Assembly (NCBI RefSeq): GCF_023169945.1
Contig: NZ_AP025591.1
Coordinates: forward strand, 1,324,501 to 1,388,500
Direction: 5' to 3'
Origin: Anaeromyxobacter oryzae
GTDB lineage: Bacteria; Myxococcota; Myxococcia; Myxococcales; Anaeromyxobacteraceae
Length of the DNA stretch: 64,000 bases
Part shown: positions 19,177 to 28,086 of the stretch, piece after piece
How the letters are laid out: each line of letters begins with the position of its first letter
Numbering within the stretch: the first letter of the stretch is position 1
Made by a program: the position numbers and the translations under genes
The notes under the pieces: generated by a model
The model's database searches: none
What the model was told of the DNA's origin: nothing
What the model saw: the letters and a program-made list of their open reading frames with translations, nothing else

Positions 19177-20352
19177 TCACGGCGGAAGCCCCGGCAGGAC
19201 CTCCGCGAGCGCCGCGAGGAACCCGTCCACCTGCGCCTCCTCGTGAGCCGCCGAGAGCGCGACGCGGAGCCGGCTGGTCCCGCGCGGCACGGTCGGGGGC
19301 CGGATCGCGCGCACGAACCAGCCGCGCTCGCGCAGCGCCGACGAGGCGGCGAGGGCGCGCGCCTCGCTGCCGAGCACGACCGGCAGGATGGGCGCGACGA
19401 CGCTCGCCACGTCGAAGCCGAGGCGCGCGAGCCCCGCCTTCGCCCGCTCGGTCAGCGCGAGGACGTGGGCGCGGCGCGCCGGCTCGGACGCGACCACGTC
19501 GAGGGCGGCGAGGGCCGCGCCGCACGCCGCCGGCGGGAGCGCGGTGGTGAAGACGAACGTCCGCGCGCGCGAGACGAGCAGCTCCGCGAGGGGCTGCGTC
19601 CCGGCGACGTACGCGCCGAACGCGCCGAGCGCCTTCCCGAGGGTGCCCATGTGCACGTCGACCCGGTCCGAGACCCCCAGCGCCTCCGCCAGGCCGGCCC
19701 CCGTCGGTCCGAGGATCCCGGCCGAGTGCGCCTCGTCCACGTAGAGCATCGCGCCGTGCCGGTCGCAGAGCTCCGCGAGCTCGCGGAGCGGCGCAGCGTC
19801 CCCGTCCATGGAGAACACCGCGTCCGTGACGACGAGCTTCCGGCGCGCTCGCGTGCGCGCGAGCAGGCCGGCGAGCTCGTCGACGTCGCGGTGCCGGTAC
19901 CGAACCAGCTCCGCGCGCGAGAGGAGGCAGCCGTCGACGATCGACGCGTGGTTCAGGACGTCGCAGAAGATCGCGTCGTCGCGCCCGACGAGCGCGGCCG
20001 GGACCCCGGCGTTCGCGTGGTACCCGGAGTTGAAGAGGAGCGCCGCCTGCGTCCCCTTCCACGCCGCGAGCCGGGCCTCGAGGGCGCGGTGGACGGGCAG
20101 GTCGCCGGCGACCAGGCGCGAGGCGCCGGCCCCGGCGCCCTCCTGCTCCGCCGCGTCCGACGCCGCCCGGCGGAGCCGCGGGTCCGCGGCGAGGCCGAGG
20201 TAGTCGTTCGAGCAGAGGTTCACGAGCCGCCGCCCGGCGACCTCGACCACCGGGCCCTGCACCGGCGCGATCGTCTCGAGCGCGCGCCGGAGGCCCTTCG
20301 CCGCGAGGGCGTCGAGCTCGCCCGGGATCCAGTCGAGGGCGGAGCGGGCCAT
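19177..20352 (-). CDS. bioF: 8-amino-7-oxononanoate synthase
   Basis: A PLP-dependent alpha-oxoamine synthase that condenses pimeloyl-ACP/CoA with L-alanine in biotin synthesis, 391 residues, normal length. Visible motifs are CSNDYLGLAADPRL near 47-60, LLFNSGYHANAG, YVDEAHSAGILGPTG with the PLP-pairing Asp and His, and the PLP lysine in GTLGKALG near 238. The start ATG 20352 stands 2 nt after the bioB stop, so translation is coupled. It is the second gene of the bioB-bioF operon and is presumably under the BirA operator upstream of bioB. No bioA, bioD or birA gene is in the window. Confidence 0.92.
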   Translation of the reverse strand: MARSALDWIPGELDALAAKGLRRALETIAPVQGPVVEVAGRRLVNLCSNDYLGLAADPRLRRAASDAAEQEGAGAGASRLVAGDLPVHRALEARLAAWKGTQAALLFNSGYHANAGVPAALVGRDDAIFCDVLNHASIVDGCLLSRAELVRYRHRDVDELAGLLARTRARRKLVVTDAVFSMDGDAAPLRELAELCDRHGAMLYVDEAHSAGILGPTGAGLAEALGVSDRVDVHMGTLGKALGAFGAYVAGTQPLAELLVSRARTFVFTTALPPAACGAALAALDVVASEPARRAHVLALTERAKAGLARLGFDVASVVAPILPVVLGSEARALAASSALRERGWFVRAIRPPTVPRGTSRLRVALSAAHEEAQVDGFLAALAEVLPGLPP

Positions 20353-20354
20353 CG

Positions 20355-21434
20355 CTAGCGCACGACCGGGAGGCGGCGCTTCTCGAGCGCCCGCTCGTTC
20401 CAGTCGGCGTCGTGCGGCGCGCACCCGTCGAAGGCCCAGGGGCGCTCCGTGTCCGGAGCGCGGAGGCGGAGGCCCTGCGCCTCGACCATGTTCACGGTCA
20501 GCTCGGGGGAGCGGCCCGCGCTCGTGAGGTAGTTGCCGACCATCGTCCCGTTGGCGCCCGCGCGGAAGATCTGGTCCTGACGATCCCCGAGGTTCACCTC
20601 GCGCCCGCCCATCACGAAGATGTGGGCGGCCGGCATCATGAGCCGGAACACCGCGAGCGCCGCGAGGCACTCCTCCGCGGTGATCGCCTTCACGTGCGCC
20701 ATGGGCGTGCCCGGGCGCGGGTTCAGGAAGTTCACCGGCACGCAGTCGATGCCGAGCTCGCGGATCGTCTCGGCGAGCTCGACCCGCTGCTCCGCCGTCT
20801 CGCCCATCCCGAGGATGCCGCCCGAGCAGAGCTTGAAGCCGAGCTTCTTCGCGGCGCGGATCGTCTCGAGCTGCTCCTCGAACGTGTGCGTCGTGCAGAC
20901 GTTCGAGAAGAAGCTCGGCGCGGTCTCGAGGTTGTGGTGGTAGTGCATGAGCCCGGCCGCCTTGAGGCGCGCGAGCTCGGGCTCCTTCATGAGGCCGAGC
21001 GAGGCGCACGGCTCCACCGCGGTCTCGGCGCGGAGCTTCTGGACGGCCTGCTCGATCGTGGCGAGCTCGGCCTCCTTCGCGACGCGCGTCCCGCTCGTCA
21101 CGATGGAGAACTCGCGCGCGCCGGCGCGCTCCGCGGCCTTCGCCTGCGCCACGATCTCGTCGGCGCCGACGAGGGGATAGACCGGCGCGTCCGCGTCGGG
21201 GAAGTGCGCCGACTGGGAGCAGAAGCCGCAGTCCTCGGCGCAGCGCCCGCTCTTCGCGTTCGTGATCCCGCAGAGCGCGATCTCGTCCCCGTGCACGGCG
21301 CGGCGCACGGCGTCGGCGCGAACGAGCAGCGCCTCGAGCGCGGCACCGGAGGTGTGGTGGATGAGCCGGCGAGCCTCGTCGGCGGAGATGGGCTCGATCC
21401 CGGCGGGCAGCGGCCTGGCAGCGGTCTCACACAT
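20355..21434 (-). CDS. bioB: Biotin synthase
   Basis: A radical-SAM enzyme that inserts sulfur into dethiobiotin, 359 residues. The SAM [4Fe-4S] cluster motif C-x3-C-x2-C is at C65, C69 and C72 ([12 protein letters not shown]). The second cluster's ligands include cysteines in VEPCASLG and [11 protein letters not shown], with the Arg-containing [12 protein letters not shown] late in the barrel. Substrate-binding [12 protein letters not shown] is present. ATG 21434 lies 9 nt after a -10 box, so the mRNA is predicted to be leaderless or nearly so. The first gene of the bioBF operon. Confidence 0.95.
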   Translation of the reverse strand: MCETAARPLPAGIEPISADEARRLIHHTSGAALEALLVRADAVRRAVHGDEIALCGITNAKSGRCAEDCGFCSQSAHFPDADAPVYPLVGADEIVAQAKAAERAGAREFSIVTSGTRVAKEAELATIEQAVQKLRAETAVEPCASLGLMKEPELARLKAAGLMHYHHNLETAPSFFSNVCTTHTFEEQLETIRAAKKLGFKLCSGGILGMGETAEQRVELAETIRELGIDCVPVNFLNPRPGTPMAHVKAITAEECLAALAVFRLMMPAAHIFVMGGREVNLGDRQDQIFRAGANGTMVGNYLTSAGRSPELTVNMVEAQGLRLRAPDTERPWAFDGCAPHDADWNERALEKRRLPVVR

Positions 21435-21443
21435 GGGACGGCG

Positions 21444-21471
21444 ACCCTACCAGACGGGATCGCCTCGTCAA
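21444..21471 (-). promoter_or_regulatory. bioB promoter
   Basis: On the minus strand: -35 TTGACG (21466-21471), 16-nt spacer, -10 TAGGGT (21444-21449). The start codon is only 9 nt further. The -35 lies inside one half of the BirA-type operator. Confidence 0.65.
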
Positions 21472-21499
21472 CCCGGTGGCGCCGGTCCGGTTGACGAGG
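21463..21499 (-). promoter_or_regulatory. BirA-type biotin operator
   Basis: A perfect 11-bp inverted repeat, CCTCGTCAACC (21463-21473) and GGTTGACGAGG (21489-21499), with a 15-nt spacer. The arrangement and core (TGTnAACC-N14-16-GGTTnACA) match the widely conserved BirA operator, here with CGTCAACC/GGTTGACG. Its position 29 bp before bioB and over the -35 box fits repression by biotinoyl-AMP-bound BirA. Confidence 0.8.
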
Positions 21500-21636
21500 G
21501 CCCCCCAACGGGCCGAACCTCGCGACGTCGCTGGGGATCCCGGTCGCTACGGGAGATCTAGCCCACCCCCTGCACGGGTCAGGGCGAGCCCCTTCCCCCG
21601 GCGCCGCGATGTGTAGCTTTCGATCGGGAGGGGCTC

Positions 21637-21789
21637 ATGCTCTGGACGATCACGATCATCCTGCTGGTGCTGTGGGCGATCGGGCTCGTATCCGGCTCGA
21701 CGCTCGGATGGTGGGTTCACCTGCTGCTGGTCCTGGCGGTGATCTCGCTCATCTTCGCGGTGATCCGGCGCGGCTCGGCCACCGTCTGA
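21637..21789 (+). CDS. Lmo0937-type small membrane protein
   Basis: A 50-residue protein: MLWTITIILLVLWAIGLVSG, then TLGWWVHLLLVLAVISLIFA and a short basic tail. Two membrane helices joined by a Gly-rich turn fit the lmo0937 family (function unknown, common as a stress-associated small protein). The start ATG 21637 follows GGGAGGGG. TAGCTT at 21613-21618 may serve as -10. Confidence 0.75.
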   Translation: MLWTITIILLVLWAIGLVSGSTLGWWVHLLLVLAVISLIFAVIRRGSATV

Positions 21790-21822
21790 CGACGGGCGCG
21801 TCGGGAGGCGGTCCCCGTTCAC

Positions 21823-22752
21823 TCAGGGACACGCGCCCGGCGCGCCCGCGCTGCACCACCCGCGCTGGAACGCGGGCCCGGGCGGCGAGCCCGCGTGCCG
21901 CTCGAGCCCGAACGCACCGGTGGTCCCCCACCTCCCGGGCCACGACAGGAACGCCGCGCGCGGCGCGCCGCGCTCGCCCACGTTGACGATCCCGCCGCCC
22001 TCGTCGGTCCTCCAGACCCGGCAGCCCGCGGCCGCCGCGCGCGCGGGGTCGCGCTCCGGGCAGAGGCGCTCCCAGGCCGGGGCCTCGCCGGCGAGCGCGT
22101 AGCTCGCGTGCGTGCCGCGGCCGGCGAGCACGACGGGGTGCCCGTCCTCGCGCGCCAGCGACTCCCACTCGAACCACTCGCCCGGCGCCGAGTCCTCGTG
22201 CCGCGCGTACCACGCCCCGACCGGCCGCGCCGCCGCGTCGAGGCGCACGGTCACGTGCTCCCAGTCGCCCTCGTGATCGAACGCCCAGAAGGCGTCGTTG
22301 AACGCGTAGAAGAACCAGTACTGGAGCAGGATCCCGCCGCCCGCCGCGCGGTACGCGTGCCCGTAGACCGTCCAGACCGCGGGATCCGGGCTGCCCGCGC
22401 GCGCGGCCCGCTCGACGCGGAGGCGCGCGCCCGGCTCGTCGAGCCCGGGCACCGCCCGCGCGACGAGGGCGCCGACCGCGCCGAGCACCGAGGCCTCCAT
22501 GATGCGCGGCGGCCGCCCGGGCGCCGTCTCGATCTCCGCGCGGGCGAGCAGCCACTCGGCGCTCGCGGGGAGCGCCTCCTCCGTCGGAGCGAGGAGGACC
22601 ACCGGCGCGTGGCGCTCGAGCAGCGCGTCCTCGAGGGCGTCGTCGATCCCGTCGCCGTCACGATCCACCGCGCGCGCGGTGGCGGGCGCCGCGAGGGCGA
22701 CGAGCAGCAGGAGGGCGAGCGGGCGCAGGATCGGGTGAGACGGCATCGGCAT
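21823..22752 (-). CDS. Secreted Vps62/NPP1-like protein
   Basis: A 309-residue exported protein. The signal peptide PLALLLLVALAAPATARA is followed by a Ca-binding-like DRDGDGIDD loop near residues 30-38. The core has LQYWFFYAFNDAFWAFDHEGDWEHVTVRLD and GHPVVLAGRGTHASYALAG. The GDWEH motif plus a downstream G-x-H-A-S-Y is the signature of the Vps62-related (DUF946) group, distantly like necrosis-inducing NPP1 proteins (GHRHDWE). Several cysteines near the end suggest disulfides. A start at ATG 22752 (MPMPSHP) places the signal peptide correctly; the longer frame to 22935 does not. The biological role is unknown. Confidence 0.7.
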   Translation of the reverse strand: MPMPSHPILRPLALLLLVALAAPATARAVDRDGDGIDDALEDALLERHAPVVLLAPTEEALPASAEWLLARAEIETAPGRPPRIMEASVLGAVGALVARAVPGLDEPGARLRVERAARAGSPDPAVWTVYGHAYRAAGGGILLQYWFFYAFNDAFWAFDHEGDWEHVTVRLDAAARPVGAWYARHEDSAPGEWFEWESLAREDGHPVVLAGRGTHASYALAGEAPAWERLCPERDPARAAAAGCRVWRTDEGGGIVNVGERGAPRAAFLSWPGRWGTTGAFGLERHAGSPPGPAFQRGWCSAGAPGACP

Positions 22753-22933
22753 CGGTGGGTGCCACGCCCCTGATGTGCGACCAGGCGAGCGAGCGCGAGC
22801 GGGCGGAGTCTCGCGATCCCGGGGCGCTCTTACAAGAGACGGGGGGGCAGGCGGATGCCCCGGCGCGCGAGGGGCGCGCGCGGGCTCGACGCGGTAGACC
22901 GCCTGTCGGATCGCCGTGGTACGCGGGACCGAC

Positions 22934-24322
22934 ATGGCCCGCGCCGCCGGAAAGCCGAGGACCGTCTACGCCTGCGCCGAGTGCGGCCATCAGAGCCCGA
23001 AATGGCTCGGCCAGTGCCCTGCCTGTCGCCAGTGGAACACCCTCGCCGAGGAGGTCGCCGCGCCCGAGCCGAAGGGCGCGGGCGCGCCTCGCGGTTGGGG
23101 CGTCCCGGGCGCGGCGCGGCCGCTCCCGCTCCGCGAGGTCGAGGCGCGCGACGAGGAGCGCCAGCGGACCGGGATCGGCGAGCTGGATCGCGTGCTCGGG
23201 GGCGGCGTCGTGCCGGGCGCGCTGGTGCTCCTCGGCGGCGATCCCGGCATCGGCAAGTCCACCCTGCTCCTCGCCGCGCTCGACCGGCTCGCGGCCGCGC
23301 GCCCGGACGGGACCGTCCTGTACGTCTCGGGCGAGGAGTCGGCGCGCCAGGTGAAGCTCCGCGCGGATCGCCTGAAGGTGACCGCCGGCAACCTCTCCGT
23401 GCTCGCGGAGACCGACGCCCAGAAGGTCCTCCACGCCGCGGAGGCGCTCCGGCCCACCGCGCTCGCGGTGGACTCGATCCAGACGCAGTACCTGCCCGAG
23501 CTGCCCAGCGCGCCGGGGACCGTCACGCAGATCCGCGAGGTGGCGGCGCGGTTCATGGCCTTCGCGAAGACGACCGAGACGCCGGTGTTCCTCGTCGGCC
23601 ACGTGACCAAGGACGGGGCCATCGCCGGCCCGCGCGTCCTCGAGCACATGGTGGACACCGTCCTCTACTTCGAGGGAGGCGGCGCGCACCCGTACCGCGT
23701 GCTCCGCGCGCACAAGAACCGGTTCGGTTCCGCGAGCGAGATCGGCGTGTTCGAGATGAAGGCCGGCGGCCTCGCCGAGGTCGCGAACCCGTCCGCGCTG
23801 TTCCTCGCCGAGCGGCCGGAGGACGCGCCGGGGAGCGCGGTCGCGGCGGTGCTGAACGGGACGCGGACCGTGCTCGTGGAGATCCAGGCGCTGGTCGCGC
23901 CGACCGGGTACGGCACCCCGCGACGGACCGCGCTCGGGATCGACTCGAACCGCGTCGCCCTGCTCGCGGCGGTGCTCGAGAAGAAGGTCGGGATGGAGAT
24001 CCTCTCCTGCGATCTCTTCGTGAACGTCGCCGGAGGGCTCTCGCTCGACGATCCCGCCGCCGATCTCGCGGCCGTCGCGGCGCTCGCGTCGAGCTTCCGT
24101 GACCGCCCGCTCCCGCCGCGGACGCTCGTGCTCGGCGAGGTCGGGCTCGCGGGCGAGGTCCGCGCGGTCTCGCAGCCGGAGATCCGGCTCGCCGAGGCCG
24201 CGCGGCTCGGCTTCGAGCGCGCGATCGTCCCGGCGGCGAACGCACGGCACGCCGAGGTGCCCGCCGGGATCGAGGTCGTCGGCGTGGCGACGGTCGCCGA
24301 GGCGCTCGATCGGATCGCCTGA
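22934..24322 (+). CDS. radA: DNA repair protein RadA
   Basis: A RecA-like ATPase that promotes branch migration in recombination, 462 residues. The N-terminal C4 zinc finger CAECGHQSPKWLGQCPAC spans about 13-33. Walker A GGDPGIGKST is near 100, and the RadA-specific KNRFG motif (HKNRFGSASEIG) near 260. A C-terminal Lon-like domain ends the protein (LVLGEVGLAGEVRAVSQPEIRLAEAARLGF). The start ATG 22934 agrees with the zinc-finger spacing. It is divergent from the Vps62-like gene and probably cytoplasmic and monocistronic. Confidence 0.95.
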   Translation: MARAAGKPRTVYACAECGHQSPKWLGQCPACRQWNTLAEEVAAPEPKGAGAPRGWGVPGAARPLPLREVEARDEERQRTGIGELDRVLGGGVVPGALVLLGGDPGIGKSTLLLAALDRLAAARPDGTVLYVSGEESARQVKLRADRLKVTAGNLSVLAETDAQKVLHAAEALRPTALAVDSIQTQYLPELPSAPGTVTQIREVAARFMAFAKTTETPVFLVGHVTKDGAIAGPRVLEHMVDTVLYFEGGGAHPYRVLRAHKNRFGSASEIGVFEMKAGGLAEVANPSALFLAERPEDAPGSAVAAVLNGTRTVLVEIQALVAPTGYGTPRRTALGIDSNRVALLAAVLEKKVGMEILSCDLFVNVAGGLSLDDPAADLAAVAALASSFRDRPLPPRTLVLGEVGLAGEVRAVSQPEIRLAEAARLGFERAIVPAANARHAEVPAGIEVVGVATVAEALDRIA

Positions 24323-24401
24323 CGCCCCCGCACGCGCGCGGCCCCATGCCGCGCGGCGGCGCACGGCCGGCGGCGCGCGGCGGTGCTAAGTTCTCGCCGC
24401 C

Positions 24402-25229
24402 ATGGCGTCCCGCACTCTGCCCTCCGGGGGTGGGCCGCCGCCGCGCCGGGTGTTGACCACGCCCGCCGCCGCCGCGGCCGTCTTGCTCGCCGCGCTCCTC
24501 CTCGCGCCGGTGCTGCTGCCCCGGCCGGAGGCGCCGGAGCGCGCAGCGCCGCCCGTCGAGCGCGCGCCGTCGGCGCCGTCCGGCGCAGCCGAGGGGGCGA
24601 GCGCGACGACCGAGGCGCCCCGCGCGGCGCTCCCCGCGCCGTCTCCCGCGCCGGCGTCCGGATGGGAAGAGGACGCGTGGTACGTCCTCGACGCACTCGA
24701 GGCGCTCGCGACCGGGCGGCGGGCCGGCGCCTTCGCCGAGGCGCGGGCCGAGGCGATCCGCGGGGACCTGGCCCTGTTCCCGCCCGGCGCGGCGGAGCTG
24801 CGGGCGCTCCTGCGGGGCGGGCTGCGCGAGCGGGCGCTCGCGCTGGTCGCGGCGGCCGCGCGCCCGCCCGACGACGAGGACGTGTTGGAGCTCGCGCTCC
24901 GCGCATTCGATCCAGCCGATCCGCTCGTCGTCCGCCTCCTCGGGGCGGAGCTCGTCGCCGCGCTGCCCCCGGAGCGCGTCGCGCTCCACGACGACGCGCT
25001 CGTCCGCGCCTTCGAGGCGGAGCCCGATCCGCTCGTCCTCGCCACCGCGCTCCCCGGCCTCGAGCGGCTCGACGCGGTCCCGCTCGCCCGGATCTTCCGC
25101 ACGCAGCTCGTCCACGCGGCACCCGAGATGCAGCCCGTGCTCCTGCGCCTCGCCGCGAGCCGCGTGGGCGCGGAGGCGCTCGAGCAGCTCGAGGCGGCGA
25201 CGCCCGGGCTCGCGCTCGAGGCGCCCTGA
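24402..25229 (+). CDS. Membrane-anchored helical hypothetical protein
   Basis: A 275-residue protein with an N-terminal membrane anchor (AAAAAVLLAALLLAPVLL) after a basic start, a Pro/Ala-rich linker of about 50 residues, and an all-helical domain with HEAT-like spacing (LLRGGLRERALALVAAAARPPDDEDVLELALRAF, LLGAELVAALPPERVALHDDALVRAF). TAAGTT (24387-24392) lies 9 nt before the ATG, and there is no Shine-Dalgarno sequence. Function not recognised. Confidence 0.6.
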   Translation: MASRTLPSGGGPPPRRVLTTPAAAAAVLLAALLLAPVLLPRPEAPERAAPPVERAPSAPSGAAEGASATTEAPRAALPAPSPAPASGWEEDAWYVLDALEALATGRRAGAFAEARAEAIRGDLALFPPGAAELRALLRGGLRERALALVAAAARPPDDEDVLELALRAFDPADPLVVRLLGAELVAALPPERVALHDDALVRAFEAEPDPLVLATALPGLERLDAVPLARIFRTQLVHAAPEMQPVLLRLAASRVGAEALEQLEAATPGLALEAP

Positions 25230-25351
25230 CGCGGGCGCGGCGGTACCTACCCCGGAGCCGGGGTGGGCACCGGTGGCACCGCGTCGTCCTGCGACGGCAG
25301 CACCTCACTGGCGCTTGCGCCGCCGCCCTGCCGACGCCAGCATCTCCGGTG

Positions 25352-25627
25352 ATGCGGAACGTCGTCAGGAGGCGTCGCGCGGACGGCATCACGGAGCTCC
25401 GGCCGATCGATGAGCGGCTCGAGCGTCCCGGCTGGTACCTCGGCGCCTTCACGGTCCTCCTGTTCGCGTGCGCGCTGTTCGTGTCCACCGCGATCCCGCC
25501 CACGCTCCTCGCGGCCGTGATCGCGGCGGCACTGAGCGGCGAGCTCTGCATGACGTGCCGCGACCTGCTCGACCATCGCCGGCCGCCGGCCCAGATCGTC
25601 GTGCTCGCCCGCGCGCGCGCGCGGTGA
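25352..25627 (+). CDS. Small two-helix membrane protein
   Basis: A 91-residue protein. A basic N-terminus (MRNVVRRRRADGITELRPID) is followed by two hydrophobic helices (LGAFTVLLFACALFVSTAI and TLLAAVIAAALSGELCM), then a C-x-x-C-like CMTC pair and a basic tail. ATG 25352 is preceded by CCGGTG, a weak ribosome-binding site. No family recognised. The frame is open far upstream, so the start is uncertain. Confidence 0.45.
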   Translation: MRNVVRRRRADGITELRPIDERLERPGWYLGAFTVLLFACALFVSTAIPPTLLAAVIAAALSGELCMTCRDLLDHRRPPAQIVVLARARAR

Positions 25628-25674
25628 CGGCGCCCTCGAGGGCGCGGGGCGCGTCTCGCGGTCCTCCTGCCCGG

Positions 25675-27153
25675 CTACGCGGCCTGGACGGCCTTGCGCC
25701 ACTTCGCGAGGTGCTGCTCGCGCTCGACGGGCTTCATCTTCGGCTCGAACCGCTTCTGCACCTTGAACGACCGGCGGATCTCCTCGCGGTCCTTCCACAC
25801 GCCGGTCGCGAGCCCCGCGAGGAACGCCGCGCCGAGCGCGGTGGTCTCGATCATGCGCGGCCGCTCCACCGCGACGTCGAGCAGGTCCGCCTGGAACTGC
25901 ATGAGGAGATCGTTCTGGCAGGCGCCGCCGTCGACGCGGAAGACGGGGAACGGCCGCCCGGCCTCCGCCCGCATCGCCTCGGCGAGATCGAAGATGAGGA
26001 ACGCGACGCCCTCGAGCGTCGCCCGCGCGAGGTGCGCCGCCGTGGTCCCGCGGTCGATGCCGCGGATGACGCCACGCGCCTCCGGGCGCCAGTGCGGGGC
26101 GCCGAGCCCGGCGAGCGCCGGCACGAACACCACGTCCTCGGAGGACCTCACCTCGCGCGCGAGGGTCTCCACGTCCGACGCGCTCTTGATGATCCCGAGG
26201 CCGTCGCGCAGCCACTGCACCGCCGCGCCGGCGATGAAGGAAGAGCCCTCGAGGGCGTACGTCGTCTCGCCGCCGATGGTCCAGGCCACGGTGGCGAGGA
26301 GGCCGCGCGACGACTGGACCGGCTCCGTCCCGACGTTCTGGAGCAGGAACGCGCCCGTCCCGTAGGTGCACTTCGCCTCGCCCGGCCGGAAGCAGGCCTG
26401 CCCGAAGAGCGCCGCCTGCTGGTCGCCGGCGATCCCCGCCACCGGGATCCCGTCGGGGAGCCCCTTCACGTTCTTGGTGGTGCCGTACACCTCCGACGAG
26501 GCGCGGATCTCGGGGAGGACGTTCGGCGGCACGCCGAAGAGGTCCAGGAGCTCGCGGTCCCACCGCCGCGCGCGCAGATCCATGAGGAGCGTGCGGCTCG
26601 CGTTCGAGGTGTCGGTCACGTGGGCGGCGCCGGCGGTGAGCCGCCAGACGAGGAAGGAGTCGATCGTGCCGAACGCCGCCTCGCCCGCCTCGGCCCGCTC
26701 GCGCGCGCCGCGCACGTTCTCGAGGAGCCAGCGGAGCTTCGTCGCCGAGAAGTACGGGTCGATGACGAGCCCGGTCTTCTCGCGGACCGCCGGCTCATGG
26801 CCCGCCGCCTTGAGCGCGGCGCACGCGTCCGTCGTCCGGCGGTCCTGCCAGACGATGGCGTGGTGCAGCGGCCGGCCCGAGCGCCGGTCCCACAGCGCGG
26901 TGGTCTCGCGCTGGTTGGTGATCCCGATGGCGGCGACGTCCCGGCCGCTCACGCCGGCCTCGCGGAGCGCACGCTGGATCGTCGACACCGTCGAGCCCCA
27001 GATGTCCTCGAGATCGTGCTCCACCCATCCCGGGCGCGGGAAGATCTGCCGGAACTCCTGGTTCACCTTGGCGCGGAGCGCGAGGCGGCTGTCGAGGACG
27101 AGGACGGTCGTGCCGGTCGTTCCCTGATCGATCGCGAGGACGTGCGAGGTCAC
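25675..27153 (-). CDS. glpK: Glycerol kinase
   Basis: A FGGY-family kinase that converts glycerol to sn-glycerol 3-phosphate with ATP, 492 residues, full length. The N-terminal phosphate loop [15 protein letters not shown], the glycerol-binding [16 protein letters not shown], the ATP-site [29 protein letters not shown] and the C-terminal [19 protein letters not shown] are all present. The start is GTG 27153, preceded by GGGAGGGACC. No glpF, glpD or glpR is nearby; the esterase gene upstream ends 20 nt before the start, so they may be cotranscribed. Confidence 0.94.
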   Translation of the reverse strand: MTSHVLAIDQGTTGTTVLVLDSRLALRAKVNQEFRQIFPRPGWVEHDLEDIWGSTVSTIQRALREAGVSGRDVAAIGITNQRETTALWDRRSGRPLHHAIVWQDRRTTDACAALKAAGHEPAVREKTGLVIDPYFSATKLRWLLENVRGARERAEAGEAAFGTIDSFLVWRLTAGAAHVTDTSNASRTLLMDLRARRWDRELLDLFGVPPNVLPEIRASSEVYGTTKNVKGLPDGIPVAGIAGDQQAALFGQACFRPGEAKCTYGTGAFLLQNVGTEPVQSSRGLLATVAWTIGGETTYALEGSSFIAGAAVQWLRDGLGIIKSASDVETLAREVRSSEDVVFVPALAGLGAPHWRPEARGVIRGIDRGTTAAHLARATLEGVAFLIFDLAEAMRAEAGRPFPVFRVDGGACQNDLLMQFQADLLDVAVERPRMIETTALGAAFLAGLATGVWKDREEIRRSFKVQKRFEPKMKPVEREQHLAKWRKAVQAA

Positions 27154-27173
27154 GGTCCCTCCCTGGAGTTCGT

Positions 27174-28055
27174 CTAGCGGCGCGTCGGCGTCCGCCGCTT
27201 GCCGCGTTTCCCGCCCCCGCCGCCGCGAAGCGGACGCCGGTTCGGGCGCGCCGCCGCGCCCCGCCGCGCGGGCACGGTCCGCCGGCCCGGGATCGGCAAG
27301 CCCTCGAGGAACCGGCGCGCCTCGTCCGCGCAGCGCTCGCGCTCCACGTCGATCCCCACGAGGTGCCAGCTCTCGGGCAGCACGACGAGCTCGGCGGGGC
27401 CGCTGCCGATCCGGCGCGCGAGCCGCTTCGCGCCGGCCAGCGTCACCGTGTGATCGTGACCGCCCGCGACGACGAGGGCGGGCGCCGCGACGCCGGGCAG
27501 CTGGCGATCGACGTGCTCCTCCAGGTCCGCGAGCTCCGCGACGGCCGCGAGCGGCACGCCGTCCATGCAGGGGTTCCGCTTCCGCATCTCGTCGTCGCGG
27601 ACGTCGGAGCCGGCGCCCTTCGGGAACACCACGTCCCGGAGCGCAGGGATCCGGCCGAGCAGCGCGCCGAGCTTCCCCTGGAGGTGCAGCTCGAGCGCGG
27701 GCGCGAGGAGGACGAGCCCGTCCACGCGCTCCGGGTGGTCGTGGGCGAGCGCACAGGCGACGAGCGCGCCCATCGAGCACCCCACGACGAACGTGCGGCG
27801 AGCGCCCTCGAGCCGCGCGAGATCGCGGCTCGCCTTCGCGACCCACTCCGTCCAGGGGATCCCCACGAGCTCGCGCGGCCCTCCGCCGTGCCCCGCCATG
27901 AGCGGCGCGAGGCACCGCAGGCCCGCGTCGTGCAGCCGCTCGGCGACGGGGTGGATCTCGAAGGTGGAGCCGGTGAGCCCGTGCAGGAGCAGGACCGCAT
28001 CCGGCCCGCCGGGAAGGTCGAACTCCGCGCCGTGGCCGATCGCCCTCCGGATCAC
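27174..28055 (-). CDS. Carboxylesterase/monoacylglycerol-lipase-like alpha/beta hydrolase
   Basis: A 293-residue serine hydrolase of the Est30/lysophospholipase type. It has [15 protein letters not shown] near 20-34 (oxyanion hole), the nucleophile elbow [14 protein letters not shown] near 95-108, a late acid in [12 protein letters not shown] and the His in [13 protein letters not shown] cap region lies between. An unusual 35-residue C-terminal tail is Arg/Gly/Lys-rich ([16 protein letters not shown]) and could bind nucleic acid or membranes. The start GTG 28055 is chosen at the beginning of homology. It lies upstream of glpK by 20 nt; if it releases glycerol from monoacylglycerol, the pairing with glpK would make sense, but that is inference. 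Confidence 0.82.
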   Translation of the reverse strand: MIRRAIGHGAEFDLPGGPDAVLLLHGLTGSTFEIHPVAERLHDAGLRCLAPLMAGHGGGPRELVGIPWTEWVAKASRDLARLEGARRTFVVGCSMGALVACALAHDHPERVDGLVLLAPALELHLQGKLGALLGRIPALRDVVFPKGAGSDVRDDEMRKRNPCMDGVPLAAVAELADLEEHVDRQLPGVAAPALVVAGGHDHTVTLAGAKRLARRIGSGPAELVVLPESWHLVGIDVERERCADEARRFLEGLPIPGRRTVPARRGAAARPNRRPLRGGGGGKRGKRRTPTRR

Positions 28056-28086
28056 GCGATGAACGTACCCCCCGGGGGGACGGCCT

